Shown piece by piece: positions 45,704-55,880 of a stretch of 64,000 nt of DNA (positions are counted from its first letter, which is position 1; each line of letters begins with the position of its first letter). The translations under genes were made by a program, and so were the position numbers. Under the pieces are notes generated by a model, which was not told the origin of the DNA, did no database searches, and worked only from the letters and a program-made list of their open reading frames with translations. The stretch is from Solibacteraceae bacterium. Its GTDB lineage: Bacteria; Acidobacteriota; Terriglobia; Bryobacterales; Bryobacteraceae. The stretch covers positions 1 to 64,000 of the forward strand of contig JAJPJX010000127.1 of the NCBI GenBank assembly GCA_021324015.1, read 5' to 3'.

Positions 45704-46630
45704 CTACGCGAAACTCACCCCACACTCTCCCGCCACCCGCTGAATATACTTCTTGCCCTCCGCATATTCTTCCGCCGTCTTCAAGTGCTCCAGCATCAGT
45801 GGAGCATCCACCGGCAGCTTGGCCAGTTCCCGCAGATACGTCTTGTAATCCACTTCCCCGCGCCCCGGGACCGTCTCCAGAAAATGCACGTTCAGCTCCA
45901 CCACCCAGGTCAGGTCCTTGGCGTGGCACGAAGTGATCCACCGCCCCAGTTTCTGGAAGCACTCCGTAATGAACTCCCCGCTGCGGTAAAACTTGCTCGG
46001 GCAGTTGATTCCGTTGCACACGTCCATGTGCACCCCGAAGGCCTTGCGGTCCACTGCCCGGATCAGCTTGAGGTAGGAGTCCGGGCTGTCCGGGATGTTC
46101 CAGCCCATCATCTCGATGGTGAACTTCGTGCGTTTTGGTTTGATCTCATCGATAATTCTCCGGCAATTTTCCACCGTGGCGTCAAAGAATTCCCGCGATA
46201 AATTCCGCGGATCCGGGCCGTACCACACTTTGGGGTTGTACGAGCCCGCGATGTCCACGCAGCAGCGCGCGCCCACCGCCTCTGCCAGCGCCATTCTCTG
46301 GATCACGTAATTCAGGTTCGCCCGCCGCGTCTCCGGGTCCGGGTCCAGCATGTTCTTCCATGCCCCCACCTCGGCGATCACTACGTTTTCCGCGGCAAAG
46401 GCTTTTTCGATCTCCCGCACGCGCGCCGCGTCTTCCACTTTGGCGTTGGGGCAATACGCCGCGCTGTATCCCAGGCGGCGGTGCTCCCCCGCCAGTTCCC
46501 GCGGATCGTCGCTCTTCAGAAAGATGGGCCCGCCCAGCCGGATGCGCTGCGCGCCTGCCGCTCCGGCCCGCGCGGCGGTGGCCGAAACGCCCGCCGCCGC
46601 GAGAAAAGTCCGGCGAGTGGATGCTGTCAT
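45704..46630 (-). CDS. Sugar phosphate isomerase/epimerase family protein (2)
   Basis: A 308-residue TIM barrel with a Tat signal (RRTFLAAAG, cleavage near residue 27). Metal-ligand positions appear as FTIEMMGWN, GVHMDVCNGIN, SCHAKDL and PLMLEHL. The export signal suggests action on a periplasmic sugar or cyclitol. It overlaps lhr by 4 bp and is related to, but clearly different from, the next gene in the operon. The substrate is unknown. Confidence 0.85.
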   Translation of the reverse strand: MTASTRRTFLAAAGVSATAARAGAAGAQRIRLGGPIFLKSDDPRELAGEHRRLGYSAAYCPNAKVEDAARVREIEKAFAAENVVIAEVGAWKNMLDPDPETRRANLNYVIQRMALAEAVGARCCVDIAGSYNPKVWYGPDPRNLSREFFDATVENCRRIIDEIKPKRTKFTIEMMGWNIPDSPDSYLKLIRAVDRKAFGVHMDVCNGINCPSKFYRSGEFITECFQKLGRWITSCHAKDLTWVVELNVHFLETVPGRGEVDYKTYLRELAKLPVDAPLMLEHLKTAEEYAEGKKYIQRVAGECGVSFA

Positions 46631-49600
46631 GTAGAGATTCTATCGCCGGGCACACCGGCAAGCCAGCGAACCGTGCCGGCGGCGAGCGCGCTCACCCGCG
46701 GTCCCGGCAGCAGGATTCCGGCCAGGTTCAGCGGGTCTGCGTGCGCCACTTCGAAGGCTGTCTCCGGCTCCGGCATGCGCCGCACAGCGCGCAGCGCCTC
46801 CAGGGCCTCGGGCAGGGCATACTGCTCGCCGGCGAAGGCTGCCGCAAAGCGCCCGCCGCGGATCTCGCCCCGCGCCTCCATCCTCCGCAGCGCCACCAGC
46901 AGGTCGCGCCACGGCGGCGCCAGCGTCTCGCGCGCCATCAGGTCGCGGAACACCACGCCCCAGCGCCGCAGCAGTTGCCGCGCGAAGCGCTCCGCGTCCG
47001 GTTCTCCTCCCGCGTGCCCCAGCAGCGCCCACCGTCCGGCGGCGTGCCGCGGACGCGCCGTCCGCCCCCGCCCCTCGCCGCGCCGGCGCTTCGGATCCAC
47101 CAGCGCCCGGAGGTTTTCGAAGCCGTCCGCCGTCACCAGTCCGGCGGCCGCCAGTTCCCATAGCCCGTCTTCCACTTCGCTCGCCAGCCGGCCCGTGGCC
47201 TTCACCAGTTCGCCGAAAAACGAGGCGCCTCTCCTCTCCAACGCCTCCCACACTGCCCGCCCCGCGTGCGAGAGCGGAACCTCCTCCGCCGGCGTCCGCT
47301 GCGCGTGCGCGCTCAGCCACTCCGCGTCCTCGCGCAGGAAAATCGCGAGCGGCGCCGCCCGCGTGGGCCGCACTCGCCGACCCTTGGCCTCTTCTTCGCC
47401 GGCAAAGGCCGGATGCGGCGAGAGCCGCCCCCACATCACCTCGCCCGCCAGGCACAGCCGGTCCAGCCACTCCGGCTGATAACGCGCCACCCGCCGCGTC
47501 AGGATCTCCGTCTCCCACGCCGCCGCCGAAATCTCGTAGCCCTGCAACTGCCGGATCACTTCCAGCGTCCCGTCCGGGCCGTGCAGTTGCGTCCCCGGCG
47601 CCACGTGCTGCCAGCGCGCCAGGAAGCGCAGAAACTGTGCCGTGGTGGCCGGCTCGATTTCCCGCCGCAGCCTCCCCAGGGTCAGCCGGTGGATGCGCGC
47701 CAGCAGCCGCCGGTGGCACCATTCCTCCTCCTCTGTCCCCGGCGAAAACCGCCCCCGCAGGATCTGCCCCTCGGCCTCCAGTTGCGCCAGGGCCATGTCC
47801 ACCAGCCCGCGCTCCAGCGCCAGCCGGTTCGCCAGTTCCGCGGCGCGCACCGGCCCGCTGGATTCGAACCACCCCCGCAGGATCTCCGCCGCGCACCCCT
47901 CCGCCGTCTCCGGAACCCCCCGTGCCGGCCGCACGCCCGCGATTGACGGCCGGAGCACACCCTGCGGATGCACCGCCCGCGCCAGGTCCACGCGCTCGGC
48001 CGCCACCCAGAACTCCCGTCGGCCCGCGTCCAGCACCGCCGCGCGTCGCTCCCCCGCCAGCTCTGCGAACCAAGGCTCCCATTCCGGCTCCGGCGGCAGC
48101 GTCACCAGCGTGAGCAGGGCCTCGTGCAACTCTGCGGCGTCCCGCACCAGTGGCCGCGCCTCTTCGCCCACCTGGGCGATGGCCTCTGCGTCCAGGGCTC
48201 CCGCCCCGTCCGCGAAATCCGCCCGCAGCGTCCGCCGCAATTGCACCGCGCGCGTGCGCCGCTCCTCCAGCGGGGCATCGTCCAGGTAGGCGTACGGATT
48301 GGCGTTCAGGATCTCGTGCGAAAACGGCGAGGCCTCCGCCGTGTCAATCGCCGCGACGCCGATCTCACCCCGCTCGATCCCCGCCAGCACCGCCCGCAGC
48401 CCCTCCAGGTCCATGGCCTCCGTCAGGCAGTTGCCGATGGTCTCCTTCACCAGCGGATGATCCGGAATGCGGATATCCCCCTCCAGGTTCTCCCCGCAAG
48501 CCGCCTGGTCCGGGAACACCGCCGCCAGCAGGTCGTCGGAGCGCATCCGCTGGATCGGCGGCGGCACCTTCCGCCCCCCGCGGAAGCGCAGCACGGCCAG
48601 CGCTCGCGAGACGTTCCAGCGCCACCGCGCCGTGAACATGGGGGCTGCCAGCAGCGCCTGCGTCAGCAGGTACTCCACCGTCTCCGGCTTCACGAATCCG
48701 AACACGATCTCCAGGGGAAACGAATGCTGCTCGCCCAGCGAGATCACGATACCGTTGTCCGTGGCCGCCGCCTGCAGCTCGAAGTTGAACGACCGGCAAA
48801 AGCGCTTGCGCAGCGCCAGTCCCCAGGCCCGGTTGATGCGCGCGCCGAACGGGGCGTGTACCACCAGTTGCATCCCCCCGCCTTCGTCGAAAAACCGCTC
48901 CACTACCACGTTCTCGATGCTCGGCAGGCTCCCCAGCGCCGCCTTTCCCAGGCGCGCGTACTCCTCCGCCTCTTCCCAACCGCGCCGGTCCAGGCCGCAC
49001 TCCACGCGTAGTTCGTCGCCTTGCGCCTCCGCCAGTTCCTTCCGCAGCCGCGAAACCTCCTGCGAGAGCTCCAGCGTCCGTCCCGGGGCCTCCCCCCGCC
49101 AGAACGGCACCGAGGGGCTGGCGCCGTGCGCGTCCTCCACCCGCACCCGCCCCGGCTCCACCCGCCGGATGCGCCACGAGGTCGTCCCCAGCAGGAACAC
49201 GTCCCCCGCCATGCTCTCCACCGCGAAGTCCTCGTCCACCGTGCCCACCGGGGTGCCTTCGGGCTCCGCCACCACCTGGTAATTCGCGTTGTCCGGAATC
49301 GCCCCGCCCGACGTGATGGCTGCCAGCCGTGCACCCCGCCGCCCGCGCACCCGCCGGTGTACCAGGTCGCGGTGCAGGTACGCACCGCTGCGTCCCCGCG
49401 AGCTGACGATCCCTTCCGAAAGCATCGTCACCACCGCGTCGAAGTCGCTCCGCTCCAGCTCCCTGTAGGGATACGCCTCCCGCACTCGCGCGAACAGCTC
49501 GTCCTCGCTCCATTCCCCGCCGGCGCAAAAGGCCACCAGTTGCTGCGCCAGGATGTCCAGCGGCGCCCGCGGAATCTCGATGCGGTCCAGTTCCCCGCGC

Positions 49601-50760
49601 CGGATGGCCCGCACCAGCGCCGCGCATTCGATCAGTTCATCGCGCGTGGTGGCGAACAGACGCCCCTTGGGTAGCGCTCCCACCCAGTGGCCCGCCCGCC
49701 CGATGCGTTGCAGCGCCACCGCGATCGAACGTGGCGACCCGATCTGGCACACCAGGTCGACGGTCCCTATATCGATCCCCAGCTCCAGCGAAGCTGTGGC
49801 CACCACCGCCCGCAGCTCTCCGTTCTTCAGCCGCGTCTCGGCCTCCAGGCGCAGCTTCCGCGACAGGCTCCCATGATGCGGCAGTACCGCCCGCTCCCCC
49901 AACCGCTCGGCAAGCTGGTGCGCCACCCGCTCGGACAGCCGCCGCGTGTTCACGAACACCAGCGTGGTGCGGTTCTCCCGCACCAGCTCCGCCACGCGGT
50001 CATAGATCTCCGCCCACATTTCGTTGCTGGCCACCGGCCCCAGTTCGTCCCGGGGCACTTCCACCGCCAGCTCCATCTCCCGCCGGTGCCCCACCTGCAC
50101 GGTGGCGCAATCCGGGCTCAGGAAGCGCGCCACTTCCTCCAGCGGCTTGACCGTGGCCGAAAGCCCGATCCGCTGCGCCCGCGCGCCGGTGAGCGCGTCC
50201 AGCCGCGCCAGCGTCAGCGCCAGGTGCGACCCGCGCTTGTCGTCCGCCACCGCATGGATCTCGTCCACGATCACCGTGCGCGCCGTGCGCAGCATGTCCC
50301 GCGGCTTTTCCGCCGTCAGCAGGATGAACAGCGATTCCGGCGTGGTCACCAGGATGTGCGGGCGCTCCCGCGTCATCTGCTGCCGCTCCCACGCCGGCGT
50401 ATCCCCGGTGCGCACCGCCGTGCGGATGGGCGCCAGTCCGATGCCGCGCTCCGCCGCCAGCGCGGCGATCTCCTTCAGCGGCACCTCCAGGTTTTTGTGG
50501 ATATCGTTGCTGAGGGCTTTGAGCGGCGAAACGTAGACCACCTCGGTTTGGTCCGGAAGCGGTCCTGTGCGCGACGCCCGCACCAGCCGGTCCAGGCATA
50601 ACAGAAACGCCGCCAGCGTCTTGCCGGATCCGGTGGGCGCGGAAATCAGCACGTTCCGCCCGGAGCGGATCTCCGGCCACCCCAGAATCTGTGGCTCGGT
50701 GGGCTGCCCGAATCGCCGGGCGAACCATTCCTCGATCAGTGGATCGAATCCGGCGGGCAT
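46627..50760 (-). CDS. lhr: Lhr-type superfamily 2 DNA helicase
   Basis: A 1377-residue helicase. RecA1 has the Q-like TEPQILGW, Walker A APTGSGKT (41-48), VYVSPLKALSND, TTPESLFILL and the DEIH box (166-169); RecA2 has VFVNTRR, ATASLELGIDIG and QRIGRAGH. Winged-helix and Lhr-core beta-barrel domains follow (about 400-840), then a long C-terminal region like that of full Lhr proteins, so it is the extended form, not Lhr-core. Lhr is a 3'-5' helicase implicated in DNA repair. It leads the operon with two epimerases and sppA, an unexpected grouping. Confidence 0.93.
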   Translation of the reverse strand: MPAGFDPLIEEWFARRFGQPTEPQILGWPEIRSGRNVLISAPTGSGKTLAAFLLCLDRLVRASRTGPLPDQTEVVYVSPLKALSNDIHKNLEVPLKEIAALAAERGIGLAPIRTAVRTGDTPAWERQQMTRERPHILVTTPESLFILLTAEKPRDMLRTARTVIVDEIHAVADDKRGSHLALTLARLDALTGARAQRIGLSATVKPLEEVARFLSPDCATVQVGHRREMELAVEVPRDELGPVASNEMWAEIYDRVAELVRENRTTLVFVNTRRLSERVAHQLAERLGERAVLPHHGSLSRKLRLEAETRLKNGELRAVVATASLELGIDIGTVDLVCQIGSPRSIAVALQRIGRAGHWVGALPKGRLFATTRDELIECAALVRAIRRGELDRIEIPRAPLDILAQQLVAFCAGGEWSEDELFARVREAYPYRELERSDFDAVVTMLSEGIVSSRGRSGAYLHRDLVHRRVRGRRGARLAAITSGGAIPDNANYQVVAEPEGTPVGTVDEDFAVESMAGDVFLLGTTSWRIRRVEPGRVRVEDAHGASPSVPFWRGEAPGRTLELSQEVSRLRKELAEAQGDELRVECGLDRRGWEEAEEYARLGKAALGSLPSIENVVVERFFDEGGGMQLVVHAPFGARINRAWGLALRKRFCRSFNFELQAAATDNGIVISLGEQHSFPLEIVFGFVKPETVEYLLTQALLAAPMFTARWRWNVSRALAVLRFRGGRKVPPPIQRMRSDDLLAAVFPDQAACGENLEGDIRIPDHPLVKETIGNCLTEAMDLEGLRAVLAGIERGEIGVAAIDTAEASPFSHEILNANPYAYLDDAPLEERRTRAVQLRRTLRADFADGAGALDAEAIAQVGEEARPLVRDAAELHEALLTLVTLPPEPEWEPWFAELAGERRAAVLDAGRREFWVAAERVDLARAVHPQGVLRPSIAGVRPARGVPETAEGCAAEILRGWFESSGPVRAAELANRLALERGLVDMALAQLEAEGQILRGRFSPGTEEEEWCHRRLLARIHRLTLGRLRREIEPATTAQFLRFLARWQHVAPGTQLHGPDGTLEVIRQLQGYEISAAAWETEILTRRVARYQPEWLDRLCLAGEVMWGRLSPHPAFAGEEEAKGRRVRPTRAAPLAIFLREDAEWLSAHAQRTPAEEVPLSHAGRAVWEALERRGASFFGELVKATGRLASEVEDGLWELAAAGLVTADGFENLRALVDPKRRRGEGRGRTARPRHAAGRWALLGHAGGEPDAERFARQLLRRWGVVFRDLMARETLAPPWRDLLVALRRMEARGEIRGGRFAAAFAGEQYALPEALEALRAVRRMPEPETAFEVAHADPLNLAGILLPGPRVSALAAGTVRWLAGVPGDRIST

Positions 50761-50811
50761 CCTTACTATTCTACCGGCTCAGGCCGGCTCCGACTTGTGC
50801 GAATGTGACTA

Positions 50812-50832
50812 AGCCGTGACCGCAGGGAGCGG
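50812..50832 (+). repeat. Short interspersed repeat, copy 4
   Basis: AGCCGTGACCGCAGGGAGCGG, between the start of lhr and the end of the next minus-strand gene. Confidence 0.55.
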
Positions 50833-50835
50833 TGC

Positions 50836-52314
50836 TTACCCCTTCTGCAACTGCCGGATCGCTTCACCCGCGCCGCTCAGGTTCGCCAGCTTCATCTCCG
50901 AGTACTTCCGCGAAAGAATCACGCCGTGCGCGCCGCCCCGGAAGGCCGCCAGCACCGCATCGCGGACCCCCTGCGGGGTGCACTTGCTGTGATTGGCCGC
51001 CGTGGGGATGTCGATATCGATGCCCGGCCAGATCCGCGTCTTGGCGCCTGCCGCTCCCGTGATCGCACGCCTGGTCTCCCGGTACACGTAGTCGCTCGAA
51101 AGCCCCGTGAAAGGGATCTCGTCGTAGCTGCGCTCCTGGTAGTTCATCACCGCATAGTGGAATTCCAGGCTCTTCTGCTTGGTAAGATCCCCGTAGAGCG
51201 TCTGTCCCACGCTGTCGATGTATCCCGCCATGCGTTCCCCCGCGCAGTTGTTGTAAATCACGATCTTCAGAAAATCCGAATACTTGGATAGCTCCTGAAG
51301 ATCCTGCTCGGCCCGGTAAATAGGGTTGAAGGAATTGTTGTGCCAGATGTGCCACCCCACCGGCAGGTTCGGCTTAGCCGCCTTCACGGCCCCATAGATG
51401 GCCGCGTAGGTCTCTCGCAGGCTGTTGGTCCACAGCATCTCCCAGGCGGCTAGCTCCGGATATTTCAGCAACAGCCGCCAGAACTCCACATAGTAGCCGT
51501 CCACCGGACGCCCGCCGGCGCGCCCCGCACGCACGAACTTCTCCAGTTCCAGAAAGCCTTGCCGCGCCCGCTCGAAGGAAATCCCCGCCTCCCGCGCCTT
51601 GCGCTGGCAGAATTCGCAGAAACAGGTAACTCGCCCGGGATCGCTGTGCAGCCCGCCGTGGCTGGCCCCCAGCGCGTTGGCCAGCGCCCCCTGCCGCTCC
51701 GAGCCCCACATCACCCCGTCGATCTCGTACGACCGCGCGTAGTCTTCCACCAGCCCGGTGAGAAAGTTGCGGTAATTCGGGTTGTTGAAGCACAGCGTAT
51801 GCGCGTTCCGCCCGTGCGGGTCCTTTTCCTGCACCTTCCCGATATCCGGAATATCGCTCCGGAAGACGTCCTCCAGCCAGCAGATCGTCTTCATCCCGCG
51901 CTTCCGTGCCGCCGGGAGCACATCCGCCAGCACGTCGTAGCTCCCGTAATCGGGGGCCCGCAGGCCTTTGAGCACCGTGTCGCGGTAATACTGCGCGTGG
52001 GGCGTGGCGAAATTGCCGCCGTGGAAGTCCAGATCGTATTCCTGCTTGCCGTGGTCCGGCAGCGGCTGCCCCGGCACTTGCCGGCCAGCGATGCCCCTTC
52101 CGTACGTGAACACTGCCAGGAATAGCGTGTCGATGGAGGCCCGCTCCCGGAAGATATCGAGTACTTGGTTTGTCCCCTCGTCCAGAAAGGAAACAGCGCC
52201 CACCTGAATGCCGATCATCTTGCCGCCCGCTCCGGCCTGAAATCCGAGTAAGGCGGGCGCGGACCACCCCGCTCCGATCAGAAAGTCCCGTCGATTTACA
52301 CTTGTTTCAGGCAT
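50836..52314 (-). CDS. Twin-arginine exported glycoside-hydrolase-like TIM-barrel protein
   Basis: A 492-residue protein with a Tat signal (NRRDFLIGAG). The body follows the pattern of uncharacterised GH-like barrels: ICWLEDVF, CFNNPNYRNFL, EIDGVMWGSERQG and GWHIWHNNSF, with a cysteine knuckle C231-x-C233-x2-C236 in the middle. Acidic residues in LED and GSER could be catalytic, but I cannot assign a GH family. It diverges from TonB receptor 3; on the other side of that receptor lies a second barrel protein with the same CxCxxC knuckle, which suggests a shared carbohydrate target. Confidence 0.65.
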   Translation of the reverse strand: MPETSVNRRDFLIGAGWSAPALLGFQAGAGGKMIGIQVGAVSFLDEGTNQVLDIFRERASIDTLFLAVFTYGRGIAGRQVPGQPLPDHGKQEYDLDFHGGNFATPHAQYYRDTVLKGLRAPDYGSYDVLADVLPAARKRGMKTICWLEDVFRSDIPDIGKVQEKDPHGRNAHTLCFNNPNYRNFLTGLVEDYARSYEIDGVMWGSERQGALANALGASHGGLHSDPGRVTCFCEFCQRKAREAGISFERARQGFLELEKFVRAGRAGGRPVDGYYVEFWRLLLKYPELAAWEMLWTNSLRETYAAIYGAVKAAKPNLPVGWHIWHNNSFNPIYRAEQDLQELSKYSDFLKIVIYNNCAGERMAGYIDSVGQTLYGDLTKQKSLEFHYAVMNYQERSYDEIPFTGLSSDYVYRETRRAITGAAGAKTRIWPGIDIDIPTAANHSKCTPQGVRDAVLAAFRGGAHGVILSRKYSEMKLANLSGAGEAIRQLQKG

Positions 52315-52369
52315 ACGCAGCTCCCTCTCTAAAATAAACCCTCAGCAACTTACTGCTGCCGCGAAATGT

Positions 52370-52383
52370 GTGTAATTATACAC
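52370..52383. promoter_or_regulatory. Inverted repeat in the divergent promoter region
   Basis: GTGTA-ATTA-TACAC, a 5-bp inverted repeat in the AT-rich gap between the barrel protein and TonB receptor 3. Read on the minus strand it contains TATAAT (52380-52375), so it could be an operator, a -10, or both. Confidence 0.3.
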
Positions 52384-52400
52384 TCTCTAAGTCCGAAAAG

Positions 52401-52428
52401 TTGCGCGCCCGATATCGCCCGATATGAT
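52401..52428 (+). promoter_or_regulatory. Promoter of TonB receptor 3 with a tandem 10-bp repeat
   Basis: TTGCGC (52401-52406) and TATGAT (52423-52428) with 16 nt between. A perfect tandem repeat CGCCCGATAT x2 (52406-52425) fills the spacer and runs into the -10, so a regulator could bind there. Confidence 0.35.
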
Positions 52429-52474
52429 GTACCAAGCATGATTCGGAGAGGGCCTTCTGGGGGGTAGGCCAAGT

Positions 52475-55400
52475 ATGCGAACGTGGAAAAGCATTCTATG
52501 TGGAGTGTGCCTGGCCGGTTTCCCGGCAGCCTGGGGACAGGTGGATATCGGGAGTATTTCAGGCACGGTGACCGACAGTACGAACGCAGTCATCCCGGGC
52601 GTGAAGATCACCGTCCGCAACGAAACCAATAAAACTACCCAGGCGGCTGTCACCAACAGCTCTGGTTATTACACGCTGACCAATCTGATGGTCGGAGAAT
52701 ACAGCGTGACGGCTGAGGCCAAGGGCTTTCAGAAGTATGTGCAGTCGGGCATCCATCTCGACGCCGCCCAGCACCTCAGCGTTCCCGTCCGCATGACCGT
52801 CGGCGAGATCACGCAAACGGTGGAAGTCACCGGTTCCGCCGCCCAGGCGTTAAGCCTGGAGCCCTCCACCGGAGGCACCGTCACCGCCTCCCAGTTCCAG
52901 CAGTTGGAAGTCAACGGGCGGAATCCGGTGTATCTGGCGCTGCTGGAACCCGGGGTGGTGGGCCCCAACATCGGCACTTTTGATCCCGATAGCGTCAGCA
53001 ACGGCGCCTTCAACATCAACGGCGGCCGGACTGACGCCTACACCGTCTACGTGGATGGCGCCATGGCCACCCGTACCCGGGAATCCGGCTCCATGCTCGG
53101 CGCCCAGGACATGAACACCACGCAGGAGGTGCAGGTCCTCACCGGCAACTTCGATGCCGAGTACGGCCGCTCCAATGCGGGCCAGATCCGCTTTGTGACT
53201 AAAAGCGGCGGCGCCGCCTTCCATGGCGAGCTTTACGAAGTGCTGCGTAACGCCGCCTTCGACGCCAATACCTGGGGCCGCAATAACAGCCCCCGGTCCG
53301 ATCTCAACTCCAGCCCCGCCAAGCAGAACTACAACGATTTCGGATTCGATCTCGGCGGACCTGTCTTCATCCCCGGTAAGTTCAACCAGGACCGCAGCAA
53401 GCTGTTCTTCTTCTTTGCCGAAGAGTGGCTCAAGCGCCGCTACAATAACGAGCAGACCGGCACGGTGCCCACCGCCGCGATGCGGACGGGAGACCTCAGC
53501 AGCCTCCTCGACCCTAAGAACCCGTTCTTCGGCAAAGCCCGAATTGCCAGCGACCCCTCCACCGGCCAGCCGTTTCCTGGCAACCTCATCCCCTCCAGCC
53601 GCCTGAGCCAGCAGGGAGCCGCTCTGCTCAACGCTTATCCGCTGCCGACCCCCGGCTTCCAGCAGGGCGCGGCCAACTGGATCCAGACATTTCCCATCTA
53701 CTCCAACCTCAACAAGACCACCTTCAAGGTGGATTACTACCTCAACGAAAAAAATCACCTCTACGTGCGCGGTACTCTGATTCCCTGGACCTTCAACAGC
53801 CCCCTGGAAGGCACGTTCGGCTTGTTCGAGGCGCTTTGGTCCCGGCCCAACCGCACCGGCATCGTGGATCTGAGCACCAACTTTTCCCCCACCTGGCTGA
53901 ACGACTTCTCGTTCTCGGCGGCCTCGGACGGCAAGGGCGCCATCGACGATGATCCGTCCTGCGGCGCTTATTGTAACCGCGGCACCTACGGAATCACTTA
54001 CCCTTACCTGTTTCCGGGCACCAAGCTGTTCGGCCAGAAGATCCCCACCATCTCGGTTACCGGCCTCACCACCATCGATACCGGCCCGTATCCGGGCTAC
54101 TGGTCCGGTTTCGCCTACGACTGGAACGATAACGTCACCAAGATCCTGGGCAACCACGCCATCAAGTTCGGCGGCACGCTGGAACGCTCCGGGCAGAACG
54201 ATCTGATCCAGCTCACCACGGCCAGCCCGCCCCAAACCAACAATCAAAACGGGGCTTTCCGCTTTCTGGACACCGGCGCGGCCAATACCAGCGGCCTGGG
54301 CATCGCCAACGCGCTGTTGGGAAACTTCAATGACTATTCCGAATTTGGAGCCAAGCCCGAGACGCCCTGGGTGGCGACCTCACTGGACCTGTTCGTCCAG
54401 GATACCTGGCAGGTGACTCGCAAGCTCACGCTGCACTACGGCCTGCGCTATTCCATCTGGCCCGCCTGGTACACCAGAAACGGCACCATCGCCCAGTTCG
54501 AGCCGGGCTTCTATGATCCTTCGCAGGCGGCCACCATCGATCCCAAGACCGGCTTCGTCACCAGCGGATCGCCCTATAACGGCATTGTCCTGCCGGGCAG
54601 CGGGCCCTCCCAGGACGCCCTGCGGCGCTTCCCCTTTCTGAGCCAGCCGCAGTTCAAGAACCTCTATCACAATCTGCCCGGCGGCTTCGCGCCCACCCAG
54701 AAGAACCTCTGGCAGCCTCGCCTGGGCGTGGCGTTCCAGGTGACGCCGAATACCGTAATCCGCACCGGCGCCGGATCCTATGCCTATCACGCGGCCATCA
54801 ACCGCGATACGGCCCTCGGCGGCAACCCGCCCTTCATGCCGCAGACCACGCTGGTCAATGGCAATGTCGGCAACCTCGCGGGGGCGGCTGCGGCGGTTTC
54901 GCCGTTCACCATGACCATCAACGCCCCCAACAATGTCTGGCCCACCGCCTGGGACTACAACGCCACCCTCGAGCGCAAGTTCGGCGGCGGCGTCCTGGTC
55001 TCGGCCGGCTACGTCGGAAACCGCGGGCTGCACCTCCAGCGCAAGCGCAACATCAATCAGTTCTTCGATCCCGGGACCACCTACCTGCACCCCTCCGTCA
55101 ATCCCACTGCTCTGCGGCCATATTTGGGTGCCGGCATCATTGACATCTCCGAGAACTCCGGCCTTTCCCGCTACGATTCCTTCCAGGCCACCGTGCGCAA
55201 GGTCAGCGGGCCGTTGACCCTCAGCGCTTCTTATACTTACTCCCGGTCCCTGGACAACACGTCCATCCTCACCGACGTCTTGCCCAATGCCTACAACGAC
55301 CGGGACTATTGGGGACCCTCCGACTTCAACGTTCCGCAGGCCCTCACCTTCAGCTATATCTACACGCTGCCCGTCAAGGGGCGTAATGCCTTGGAGCGCG

Positions 55401-55873
55401 CTGCTATCGGTGGGTGGACTATCTCCGGCATCAATCAGTTCGAGTCCGGGACGTCATTTTCCGTGCGTCAGAATATCGACTACGCGGGCATCGGGCCGGG
55501 CAGTGGCAACCAGTTCTGGAACGTCACCGGTAATCCCAACGGGTGTTCCACGCCCTTCATCCCGAACATCGGAGCCACCGTGTATTGCAAAAACGCGTTT
55601 GCCGCGCCGGCCCAGGGTACCTTCGCCGCCGGCGACTCCCGCAACATGTTCTCCAACCCCGGGTTCTGGCAGTGGAACCTGGCCCTCCACAAAGCCTTCC
55701 CCATGCCCATCAACGAAGTCTCGCGTCTCGAATTCCGTGTCGAGACCTTCGATTTCCTGAACCATCCCAACTGGGGTTCCGTCAACTCCAATCCCGTGAG
55801 TTCCACCTTCATGATGGTCACCAGCAAGAATGGGAACCGTAACCTGCAATTTGAGCTGAAGTTGTCTTTCTGA
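52475..55873 (+). CDS. TonB-dependent receptor, Oar-like (3)
   Basis: A 1132-residue receptor: signal peptide (1-22), carboxypeptidase-regulatory-like domain (about 26-108, ISGTVTDSTNAVIPGV), plug with QLEVNGRNPVYL and RFVTKSGGAAFHG, and a barrel ending QFELKLSF. GGGGGGTAGG precedes the ATG, the same leader string as for receptor 1. It stands between two glycosidase-like genes, the downstream one 7 bp after its stop, so it is likely the outer-membrane importer of the glycan they attack. Confidence 0.92.
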   Translation: MRTWKSILCGVCLAGFPAAWGQVDIGSISGTVTDSTNAVIPGVKITVRNETNKTTQAAVTNSSGYYTLTNLMVGEYSVTAEAKGFQKYVQSGIHLDAAQHLSVPVRMTVGEITQTVEVTGSAAQALSLEPSTGGTVTASQFQQLEVNGRNPVYLALLEPGVVGPNIGTFDPDSVSNGAFNINGGRTDAYTVYVDGAMATRTRESGSMLGAQDMNTTQEVQVLTGNFDAEYGRSNAGQIRFVTKSGGAAFHGELYEVLRNAAFDANTWGRNNSPRSDLNSSPAKQNYNDFGFDLGGPVFIPGKFNQDRSKLFFFFAEEWLKRRYNNEQTGTVPTAAMRTGDLSSLLDPKNPFFGKARIASDPSTGQPFPGNLIPSSRLSQQGAALLNAYPLPTPGFQQGAANWIQTFPIYSNLNKTTFKVDYYLNEKNHLYVRGTLIPWTFNSPLEGTFGLFEALWSRPNRTGIVDLSTNFSPTWLNDFSFSAASDGKGAIDDDPSCGAYCNRGTYGITYPYLFPGTKLFGQKIPTISVTGLTTIDTGPYPGYWSGFAYDWNDNVTKILGNHAIKFGGTLERSGQNDLIQLTTASPPQTNNQNGAFRFLDTGAANTSGLGIANALLGNFNDYSEFGAKPETPWVATSLDLFVQDTWQVTRKLTLHYGLRYSIWPAWYTRNGTIAQFEPGFYDPSQAATIDPKTGFVTSGSPYNGIVLPGSGPSQDALRRFPFLSQPQFKNLYHNLPGGFAPTQKNLWQPRLGVAFQVTPNTVIRTGAGSYAYHAAINRDTALGGNPPFMPQTTLVNGNVGNLAGAAAAVSPFTMTINAPNNVWPTAWDYNATLERKFGGGVLVSAGYVGNRGLHLQRKRNINQFFDPGTTYLHPSVNPTALRPYLGAGIIDISENSGLSRYDSFQATVRKVSGPLTLSASYTYSRSLDNTSILTDVLPNAYNDRDYWGPSDFNVPQALTFSYIYTLPVKGRNALERAAIGGWTISGINQFESGTSFSVRQNIDYAGIGPGSGNQFWNVTGNPNGCSTPFIPNIGATVYCKNAFAAPAQGTFAAGDSRNMFSNPGFWQWNLALHKAFPMPINEVSRLEFRVETFDFLNHPNWGSVNSNPVSSTFMMVTSKNGNRNLQFELKLSF

Positions 55874-55880
55874 TCCGCCT

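Noticed and set aside
47868-47882. GGATTCGAACC, looking like a reversed tRNA T-loop
   Set aside because: It lies inside lhr in the coding frame (WFESSG), and no cloverleaf can be built around it.
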